Shown in pieces: positions 41,901-49,100 of a stretch of DNA of 61,182 nt. Numbering within the stretch: position 1 is the first letter of the stretch; the number at the start of each line of letters is the position of its first letter. This DNA is from a virus: positions 1 to 61,182 of the IMG/VR virus record IMGVR_UViG_3300030389_003077, one strand, 5' to 3'. The notes under the pieces are model-generated. The model saw only the letters and a program-made list of their open reading frames with translations. It did not search any database and was not told where the DNA came from. A program made the position numbers and the translations under genes.

Positions 41901-43304
41901 AGCAGCGTTAAGATATAAACCAAAATTCCCGACATCTATCTCGCCCTTCATTCTTTGTTCTTTCAAACTTAAAGATTGAACCCCAGCAGTTGATAGACCT
42001 ATAGCTCCTAAAGATATATTTTGAGCAGCCTTTGGTCCAAACCTTGTAGCTAAAGCAGGACCAGATGCGTACATACTAAATATTAAAGGCATAGTCTCTG
42101 ATATAGCATTACCACCTTGCTTAAAAGCATCAAGAAAGTTTCCTTTTAGTATAGAGCTTGTCATACTATCTTCCTGATACAATCTAGTTCTTTCTCTTAT
42201 TTTATCTGCAGCTTTTTTAACTTTACTTGAAAGAACACCACCTCTTATATTATACATAACCCTCTCGTAATTACTGTTAGCACCACCTATTAGTAACCCC
42301 TCAACTACTTCAAGAGGACCTGCTACTAACAAATCTAAAGCACCAGCAACAAAACTTTCTGCCCAGTCACCAATAAAACCACCAGATTCTACTTGTCTAT
42401 CATATAAGTCTTGAAGAGTTTGCAAACCTTCATCATTGTCAGGGTTATCAATAGTAACAGTAGTTTTACCATCAACAACATCATCTATAAACTCTTTATT
42501 AAATAAGTTTTTTTGAAGTTCGTTAACACTTACACTTTCGTTGTTAACCTTTATATTATCTACAGGCATATAAGATAAATCAATACCTCTAGCTTCTATC
42601 TGCTCCATTCTAGATTCTGGAGCAATGTTATCCATAACGTCTTTTATTTGTGCGTTATGAAATTGTTTCTCAGCCTCGAATATTTTGTCTGAGTTTTTGG
42701 CTAAATAACTATCAACTACATTAGAGTATTCTGTATATAACGAAGGATCTTTTATGTAATCTTCTCTTTTTCTATCGTAATCAGTTATTTTCTTATATAT
42801 GGAACCGAAAAAACCAAGATCTTCATCATCTTTCTCAGTGTATTTTTCTCTTTGTTTTTGTAACTCTTTCTTTATAAACTCAGCATCAAGGACTTTATTT
42901 ATATCAACACCTTGACCTTCGTAAAAAGGTCTTTTTGATTCTCTCTCTAAGTCTAGTGCGTCTTGACCTTGCTCTGAAGATAGTCGTCTTTTTCTTATAC
43001 TCTCATTTAGAGATTCTATGTAATCCGAAGAAGAAGTTGAAGGCTCCGATTCCAATACAGAATCCTCTGTAGTCTTTTGAGAAATTGCGTTTTGAAATGC
43101 TGAAGAATCTTTTTTTTTTACATCACCCCAAGCTGACTGAAAAGTATTAAGGTCTGTTGTTTCAAACAAACCTTTACTTTTTCCTAAGTCGTAAAGTTTA
43201 CTTTGTATGTCAACATCAGACTCTTTAAACTGGTCTAAAGTTGTTTTTGATGTTAATATACCTTTATCTACATAAAGATTATAAAGTTGTTCTAACCTAT
43301 CCAT
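35979..43304 (-). CDS. Giant polyvalent ejected protein with metallopeptidase and methyltransferase-like domains
   Basis: A 2441-residue protein, the longest in the genome. A zinc peptidase motif LFHEIIHPMVDF lies at about 1087-1098 (HEIIH at 1090-1094). A Rossmann-like SAM methyltransferase module follows: ASVLDIGGSENSWAKA (Asp at about 1342), then DVVHESMVFQFI and DGLLIVEEKLF. The N-terminal part is helical and charged, with a hydrophobic Gly/Ala-rich patch around 310-480; the C-terminal part (about 1900-2441) is helical. Multi-domain proteins of this kind are known as phage polyvalent proteins and are injected with the DNA. It follows two presumed internal virion proteins. Confidence 0.85.
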   Translation of the reverse strand: MDRLEQLYNLYVDKGILTSKTTLDQFKESDVDIQSKLYDLGKSKGLFETTDLNTFQSAWGDVKKKDSSAFQNAISQKTTEDSVLESEPSTSSSDYIESLNESIRKRRLSSEQGQDALDLERESKRPFYEGQGVDINKVLDAEFIKKELQKQREKYTEKDDEDLGFFGSIYKKITDYDRKREDYIKDPSLYTEYSNVVDSYLAKNSDKIFEAEKQFHNAQIKDVMDNIAPESRMEQIEARGIDLSYMPVDNIKVNNESVSVNELQKNLFNKEFIDDVVDGKTTVTIDNPDNDEGLQTLQDLYDRQVESGGFIGDWAESFVAGALDLLVAGPLEVVEGLLIGGANSNYERVMYNIRGGVLSSKVKKAADKIRERTRLYQEDSMTSSILKGNFLDAFKQGGNAISETMPLIFSMYASGPALATRFGPKAAQNISLGAIGLSTAGVQSLSLKEQRMKGEIDVGNFGLYLNAALTGAAEAVFEKTTLDIVNDARALIGRGKVKQSAKEIAENITDGFFAKGIREGGSEFKTEVSNTITNMITGTSTTIDPKTGKRTKIKPEEVLVRLSDSFLIGFAMGGGIHSVGYLGKAFTDADYKKLNNNIVVNFIMEDKSTKQMNRAEALRFVKTEGISQQIRDGKIRMDASMNAEAQSLLDELVFGFYAPDAAEARGLMQEKEKVVNDMLNVLDSKKKSNISIDEISALNDAVNQMEAEGKKSKYNVTDRTESIRERLGAVLNDKGIQVINPMTDQVTSGSNITESVEATEITTQEQYDSVKSQIDKGKRKPVIVTSQDKSGIIFNNNKAETSNITTAKFKNVSEARNALKDYEAKMSEGVNKEDLFKANNKLFIKTPKDNLDQIPQDVLDANDYHILTSEREGVTDGEKADRMENLKAVLDEAGATYYTVQGVYNNVSEESLLVTGLNDASALNIGNQFQQESVFSSKTGLMYGDGRVVPLDPKKDTKGPDARKQDALTIINVNGRKASIHSGLNFEKTSYGKNFNSDNVHKLDESNPKYDSDLFEGVSEARKEALGFALKLLNSIGNLNVTIVKNSNAMAEQLKSIGQDPSKRRSSFFRGSDKTIYVNLETVRGNTLFHEIIHPMVDFIKKTDPALYKRIESEVEQSNMKRRVIKDGRRVKGSYLDWVKSNPAYSNLSREGQIEEAFAEMMADAAYGHFVNKQSKLTKIREVIRAILERLNIVSPVENVESIDLQQMSLKDLADNLSGALVNGRKINVGGVQFEVGETEIKEGDETIREQSIQPSKKTGKAFEQFFSDVTAGRYGFSNVKYEPYIDIKREDRIKFIEEYVKHRGNFDDHIAKSIPGHKEIQVITGTTITNLFKNKKASVLDIGGSENSWAKAISGVSDGKIKTTTLDPNPEMKKFSDKKSSVDGNEYIPEAFMEGYDNIKAYNPDKKFDVVHESMVFQFINDNRAPQIKYIKDNLLGKDGLLIVEEKLFTENYESNEEVKDRYKEKYFTKEELANKKKRVLNKEGDAAEGMESNMITESSMINILKDNFKNVREYWSSGNFKGYVASNNSNLVNDFVEDSSYSLREQVAKPEDETVVYTSGLGNLIFDVSQSVIDLDYKLGGWLQNIPGYTTLTGQKEIDARLSTLLLKPKGTHTDKEIKELMTLRKGDVALELYRANEIMKRFADVNKEYQMSDSELNELLGDVNKIKAMESDKSNMKGILMEMRRHIDSLSRTLIDEGLIRGQASFAVEANGGFYITRSYKQFESKNWKQTDTDIQQRAKDFLYQEIAGENTDLSESEIQSKVTDAYNELITKGDFARFSSGSFSLDGLNRVTSIFKQRKVVPQEIRDLWGEIDNPVFNYHNTVSKIARTIGAERMYKDLLEIGQDKFIFDQTVPDVAENILEGKKFGLLEGKRVDNEMFNVLNRFQEKVSYPWWLSIYMEAILLNKKAATVWNLPTHFINLVGNTSFALMNGHVSFKDSKYFAKEAIKSVSNMTDPQVKEFREKLIKLRVIDNSATLSEIQSISEQVRNSNFSISEYVKNKDFTDKGVIGTINKYAKKVDNWATETYQAEDNVWKAYGFLSEKARYLEAGFSVEEAEATAAKNVRNLYPNYNEIPRIIRTIGRSPIVGSFVAFQAESVRNSKNAILLGLKEISSDNPVLRKSGVARLSGTLATFTLLQSMQLYTAKFFMESFFGEDEDDEQIETRKIRTVLPSWDAKGLLSYTGKGELESRYSKGQKYKDRYIDYINFSRVSGVGYIKDLFRLAFTDIKTEPGEESFMRVLKAVYEPFLSEEMTLTLVQNAYNNKGGKVYNQSDDNLTKLFKSIEFVGKGIAPGTLRSGVRIAKSIFEEDSELVPVYEILALFGLRINRINLNKNTYFKSRYAKQELIDIVGKDVMKDESKLRGFITKGSEDYDSRADEVLNKFADIISAARLNNITGEDIRDILRKAGMSNLLISIAEERGIDRYHQDNINILKDE

Positions 43305-43322
43305 TAGATGTAAATTTTATTT

Positions 43323-44858
43323 TTAATTGAATAAAGCGTCTCCCTCTGCAGGTGATTTACCTTTATCAGCATCATCCCTTTCTAGAATCTCATTCTTATA
43401 AAACTCTCTAGAGTATTGTATTAACTTAGATCCTTCAGTTCCTTTTTTAAATTTCTTTTCAAGCTCTGAATGCAACAAATATAAAGGAACTAAAATCCTC
43501 TTATCATTATGATTTACCTCAGCTACAGGTGTGGAGTTTGCATCGTTTAGTACACCGATCTGTGTAAGATTAGCTTTAAAAGATTCAGATTCAGGATCAT
43601 AGTAATTTAAGTTAGCTATAACAGATTTTGGTTCCATTAAACTTCCTAGCTGTTGTCCCTCTACAGCTTTAAGATCATTAAGGGTTAGTGTAATATCTTT
43701 AACTGAAATTTTTTGAACTTGATTAGCATCAAGCTTTAATTCTAAACCGTTAATTGGATCAGTGTTTTTTGGTTCAGCAGTTATTAAAGATAAATCTTTT
43801 TCAGTAAGGGTTTCGCCTTGTTCTCCAGATCTTTCAGTTGTACTTACTTGTGCTGGATTTCTAAGTTTTTGTTTTTTCTTCTGTTCACTAATAAAAAACT
43901 CTACATATTTATTGTAAAGATCTTGATCAAAATTTTCCGTATCCTTAGGGTCTAGTTTTTTTAAGTAAGTTGGCTCAACATTACCAACCTTGCTGTCACC
44001 ACCATTTTGTTCATCTGTATTAGCAAAAGCTATCCTAGCATCCATAGAGGAACCGTCAGCAAAAATCATAGGTTGTTGACCTTGTAGTAATGCTCCAAGT
44101 TCTATGACATCATAATTACCATTTTTATCTAACTTAAGGTTCTCTCTTAATATTATATCAAATTGATTTAAAGCAGCATCTGTAGCGAAAGTTGTAGTAG
44201 TTGTGATTTTACCATCTTTCGTTACTTTGTTAATCTGAGGTTTGATTTCATCCTTTGCTAATATATCATCGAACAAACCATTACCAGGGTCTATAAAGTC
44301 AACAACATCTATAACGTCATTATACTCTAAAGAGAAGTTACTCATAAGGCTATCTAAAGATTCACCACCACTATAACCATTTACTATGTTGTCAAAGTTT
44401 TCTTCAAAAATAAACCTACCTGTCTCTGGATTTGTCAATATCTTTGAAGTGTCAATTTCTCCAGCAGCTATTTTGTCTTTTAGAGTTTTATAATCTGCAG
44501 ATATTTTTTTTAATTTTGCTCCATCTGTGACAAGATTGGACTCAAAATTACCTCTTTTTTGAACAGCGTCAGGAACTAAATTGTAAACATCTAAAGAATT
44601 TTGATCCATGAACAACTTATACTTATCATAATTAGCTCTATAAGGATCTTGAAGCCTTGCGTCTATATCTTGACCAGAGTAAGACATTGCTTTACTACCC
44701 TCTTCCCTTTCTTTTCTCCTTCTAGCAGCAGCCTCATCCTGTTGTAGTTTAAGCTGATCTCTTTCAATTTGCAAAGCATCACGAGTGGCTTGCTCTTTAA
44801 TTAAATCACGATTATTCTTTAGAACAACTCCAGTAAAAAATAAACCTTCTCCAGCCAT
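43323..44858 (-). CDS. Internal virion/ejection protein
   Basis: The 511-residue protein has a coiled-coil N-terminus (about 15-55, RDALQIERDQLKLQQDEAAA), then SGQDIDARLQDPYRANYDKY and a mixed domain. It has no enzymatic motif. Its place between two other large late proteins at the end of the structural operon suggests a capsid-internal protein ejected during infection, comparable in position to T7 gp15. Confidence 0.7.
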   Translation of the reverse strand: MAGEGLFFTGVVLKNNRDLIKEQATRDALQIERDQLKLQQDEAAARRRKEREEGSKAMSYSGQDIDARLQDPYRANYDKYKLFMDQNSLDVYNLVPDAVQKRGNFESNLVTDGAKLKKISADYKTLKDKIAAGEIDTSKILTNPETGRFIFEENFDNIVNGYSGGESLDSLMSNFSLEYNDVIDVVDFIDPGNGLFDDILAKDEIKPQINKVTKDGKITTTTTFATDAALNQFDIILRENLKLDKNGNYDVIELGALLQGQQPMIFADGSSMDARIAFANTDEQNGGDSKVGNVEPTYLKKLDPKDTENFDQDLYNKYVEFFISEQKKKQKLRNPAQVSTTERSGEQGETLTEKDLSLITAEPKNTDPINGLELKLDANQVQKISVKDITLTLNDLKAVEGQQLGSLMEPKSVIANLNYYDPESESFKANLTQIGVLNDANSTPVAEVNHNDKRILVPLYLLHSELEKKFKKGTEGSKLIQYSREFYKNEILERDDADKGKSPAEGDALFN

Positions 44859-44861
44859 GTT

Positions 44862-46145
44862 TTACATTTTTGATTTTATGTAAGAACCCATTCTAGCTTT
44901 TACTTTAGATAAGTAGCCACCAGACATCATCTTAGTTTGAGGTGCGTCCACTCTTCCTTTTTCTTTTATTAAGAAGTCTCTATAGTTTTTTATAAACTCT
45001 ATCTCAGCAATACTATTTGAATCTAAATCAAATGAAAGCTTATCTCCAATATACTTAACAAGTCCTGCAGGGTTTGTTGGGTCCTTATCAAAAGGTAGTT
45101 CTCCTACGTTTCTAACCTCGTCAGAGTTCTCTTTCATTATCTTTACAATTTCTTGAGCTCTATCTTGATTTAAAGGTGGTACAGTAGGCTCTTGAACTTT
45201 AGCACCTTCCTGTGCTTCACTATCATCATCATCACCTATAACGTTACTATCGTATTTAGCAACCAACTTCTCCATAAGCTCAAAGGCAGAATCTTTATCT
45301 CCTTTGTCTAAAGCCATTCTAATTTCTCTAACATCGTCAGGAGGTAGTACAAGTTCACCACCTGTAGCCTCACCAATCTTCTCACCATCTTGCACCATGT
45401 CAATAGGGTTTGTGTTGTGGTCAAACTCTCCTGGTGTAACACCACCGTCTTTATCTATCTTACCACCTTTTTCGGTAACTTTAATACCAGCACCCTTTGT
45501 GTTTCTACCTGTTAGATTATCCTTTTTAGGGAGCCCTGATCCAAATGCAGAAATACTACTACCTATGTCTTCGAGACCACCAAATATGTTTTGTTGAGCT
45601 GCAGCTTTTTCAGATTTTATTCCTTCTAATTCTGCTTCAGCAACTTTTAATCTTTGGTCTTCAACAGCTCTCTGTTCACTAGCTAAGTTCTGCATAGCCG
45701 CTGTCTTAGCATCCTGTTGCATACCTAAAAGATCTGTACGTTGTTTTCTACCACTACTTTCTAGGGCTTGCACCCCAGCTAAAACGTTTCTAGGGTCTTT
45801 AGATAAAGCACCCATAGCAGAAGCTCTATCAGCTCCTTGTTGTTGTTGTAGTCTCTCTATATAGGATTGATCTATTGGCTGATCAGCCATCTTTTGAGTA
45901 GCTTTACTAACACCTCTTTCTAGTCTGCCTTCATCAAAAGCTTCTTCAGCTTTTTTAGCTCTTCTTCTTTGTGCTAGACCAGAAAAAGTTTTTAAAGCAC
46001 CAAGACCAACCTGAGCACCTAGCATATAAGGATTACCCTGCGTAAGACCAGTCTTAAATATTTCACCAATCTTAGATCCATCTTGAGCTTTAGATATTTT
46101 TTTTCCTTTTTTATATTTTATTTTGGGTTTGACTCTTCGTGCCAT
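44862..46145 (-). CDS. Internal virion protein, gp14-like
   Basis: A 427-residue protein with a basic start (ARRVKPKIKYKKGKKIS) and a Gly/Ala-rich helical patch (YMLGAQVGLGALKTFSGLA, about 40-58). An Ala/Gln coiled coil follows at about 95-190, then an acidic GGELVLPPDDVREI region. This resembles small ejection proteins of short-tailed phages that insert in membranes, and proteins of Bacteroidota podophages. It abuts the next gene by 3 bases. Confidence 0.65.
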   Translation of the reverse strand: MARRVKPKIKYKKGKKISKAQDGSKIGEIFKTGLTQGNPYMLGAQVGLGALKTFSGLAQRRRAKKAEEAFDEGRLERGVSKATQKMADQPIDQSYIERLQQQQGADRASAMGALSKDPRNVLAGVQALESSGRKQRTDLLGMQQDAKTAAMQNLASEQRAVEDQRLKVAEAELEGIKSEKAAAQQNIFGGLEDIGSSISAFGSGLPKKDNLTGRNTKGAGIKVTEKGGKIDKDGGVTPGEFDHNTNPIDMVQDGEKIGEATGGELVLPPDDVREIRMALDKGDKDSAFELMEKLVAKYDSNVIGDDDDSEAQEGAKVQEPTVPPLNQDRAQEIVKIMKENSDEVRNVGELPFDKDPTNPAGLVKYIGDKLSFDLDSNSIAEIEFIKNYRDFLIKEKGRVDAPQTKMMSGGYLSKVKARMGSYIKSKM

Positions 46146-46160
46146 AATTTTGAATTTTTA

Positions 46161-46168
46161 CAAATATA
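46161..46168 (-). promoter_or_regulatory. Leftward -7 promoter element for ejection genes
   Basis: TATATTTG on the minus strand matches TAnnTTTG. It lies 15 bases before the ATG of the 427-residue protein, in a 31-base gap. No -33 TTTG is visible. Confidence 0.55.
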
Positions 46169-46176
46169 ATATTTTT

Positions 46177-49100
46177 TTATTTATTCCCACTAAGTTCGCT
46201 AACATCAACGTCTGCATTGGCAGCGTAAAGATTAAACTTGTATTTAGAGAAGTACATGTTTTTATCTTCTGGTTCAGAGGATAAGGTTGTCATCATATAT
46301 TGACCTTTTATTCTCTCACCTTCTATATTGCCTTTTTGAACTATAAATAAGAAACCTTGACTTGGAAGAGACTGACTGTCAAGCTCTTTGTTTTTTACAA
46401 AATTAACAATATTACTAGATACAGAATAAGGGTATCCAAGGAATAACGTTGTACCATCATCTTTTTGAATGTATAACCTATTATCTGTGCTAATAACACT
46501 TGATGTAGTTTCAGGAGCAGATCTTTCACAAATAAAAACATCTCCAACATTTGTAGAACTAGCTTCAACGCTTACGGAACTTAAATCAAACACAGGATCT
46601 TGCTCACTTATATATCTAATAACATACTCAGCACCAACAACCATGTCTTCAGTTCTTATTTGAGCATTAGTTTTTGCTGATTCTTTATCAAATGTTCCAT
46701 TATATGATAAAATAAATCCAGTGCTATTATTAATATTTTTAGCAAAACCTAAACCTAAAATCTCAGAACCATCACCATGATCAACATTATCATCATAAGT
46801 ACTATCCACATCAACATCAGATTTAGAAAAAGGTATATTAGAATAATGTATTCCTTCTTTTGTTTTAAAGTCTATAACCTCCATGTGATTGCCATCCAAA
46901 GCCATGCTAACATGACTTGTTAACTTAAGAATAGTATTTGATAGTATAGCTTTAACTATTTTATACTTGTAAATATATTTAGCCTCTCCCTGTATATTTC
47001 CATGGGCGTCTATTTTATCTGCACTATATCCATATATTTTAACAAAGTCTCCAACCTTGACATCTTTAAAAAATTTAGTATCAACACCTCTTATTAAGGT
47101 TTCAAAACCACTAGGCTGTTGATAATTTTCAATTTTACCATCCACCCTTTTAAACTGTATACTTGTTTTTATAGTAGAATCGTAGCCATTTTTAAGTTGA
47201 GGACCATAAAGCGTTTGACCCATGTTGGTTGTCATAGAAGCAAACAATTTAGAGTCACCCTCTAGTGATAAAGCGTTGTAAGTTTTTACTGTTGATGGTT
47301 CTAAATTAAATGGGAACTGTATTAAAGATCCATATTGATTATCATGAAAATAATTAAACCTGTTTTGGTATCTAGTGCTTTCTGTACCATAACTTGTATA
47401 ATCATCCATGTTATAATCATAAACCTTTTGATAGTTTCTATCGGTAGTATTGTGCTTAAATAGCTTACCATTTTTAAAAGATATAAACTGCTTGCCAACA
47501 CTAGCATAATAATCAGGATAGTAATCATAAAAAGATGTCCACTTATTTATATCCTCATTAAAAGCTATTGTTTTACTTTCAAAAATTATTTCTGTTCTCA
47601 AGTTTTGATAAGAGGCATACTCGCCATCCCAAACGTTAATATCAGACTGCCAAGATCCACCCTCTTCGGCTTCAATACTTGGAAAGGTTACTATGTACTC
47701 GTTATACTTATGATCGTATCCCGCTACTAAATTAAAGCTGATAAAACTTTTATTTTCTGGGTCGTATATAACGTACATCTCACCAAGGTCTCTGAAGTAA
47801 TCTTTCATGCCGTTATCAGATATAACAGTAAGACCATCAGCAGAAAGTCTAAGAACAGCACCTCTTTTAACGTCTACAAAGTAAAACTTATTACCAGCCT
47901 TAACAACACTTTCTGGTTGCACGCAACAACCAAAGTCTCCAGCATAAAGTTGAACGTAGTTATCTATAATATTATTTGATAAAGATACTAGACCGTCACC
48001 TGAAGCTGTATTAAGTATGTCTTTACCCACTAAAACTCTACCAACTTTATTCTCATGAAATATCATTAAATCGTCATTCCTAGTGCTTAAAAACTGTATA
48101 GAACCAAAATCCTTATTGTAATCAAAGTAAGGTACGTTTGCTAAATTAAAATTAGACAAACCATTTACAGACCCCGTACTAGAGTAAGCTTCTGAATAAA
48201 ATACAGAGGATTCTAATCTTCTCTCTGAAGCTTTATTATTTATAACATTTATTCTACCTCTATTGTAGTGATTCGTGTTATGAAAGTCATTTAAATAATA
48301 ATCCTCTGCAAAAAAAACAATATCATTAGATCCATCGCTAGATGTTGGCATTGTTCTAGGCTTAACGTAAACATCCCCAGCAGGTAGAGTATTTAACAGA
48401 GAAGGGGAGTCTGTAAGTTTATCACCTGTGTTTGACGAAACAAAAAATCCTAATATATTTTTAGCCTCACCAACCGATCTTTCTAAGTTTAATTCAGTAT
48501 CAAAATAAAATTCAGAAGTTTGATCTTTCTCGTTACCTGAGTGTCTTCTAGATTCCGTACCAGCAGCTATTATTGGTTGCTTGTCTCCAATCTCATAATA
48601 CACGTTGAGTTCTTCACTAGCCTCTTTTTTTGGTCTATATATTTCTACAAATAAACCTTCATATCCAGTGCCAGAAACTGACGATGAAAGTGAGCTTTGG
48701 TGAGCAATGCTTACAGTATTTCCAACCTCATCTTCAACTGCAGTTGCTTCAGGATTTGGAACTCTAATGTAAAAACCTGAATCATCACCATTTGGAGTAA
48801 CAGTTATTGACTCTTCATCATCTCCAATATAAAGATCAGATCCAGATATTTCCAAGTCTATGTACTCTATAAACCTTAAAGGCTCTGCCGAAGTATTAGG
48901 CTTATAGCTAATGAATCTAACTCTATCTCCAGGGACAAATTGATAATCTATTAAAGAATTTGAAACCTCGTTATAACTAAAATCTCGACCTTTTAATGAT
49001 TGTAATCCTAGATAAACTTGAGTATCTTCACCAGTACCTGGCTTAACATTTATGATACTAATCTGTATAAACTCATCCACAGTATTATTACCTGTGTAGC

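Noticed and set aside
39169-41979. Rightward open frames inside the giant polyvalent gene (for example 41545-41979)
   Set aside because: They are antisense shadows of a long, well-formed gene with no start leaders.
45304-45597. Rightward frame of 97 codons inside the internal virion protein gene
   Set aside because: Antisense shadow rich in Pro/Ser caused by codon bias of the real gene.
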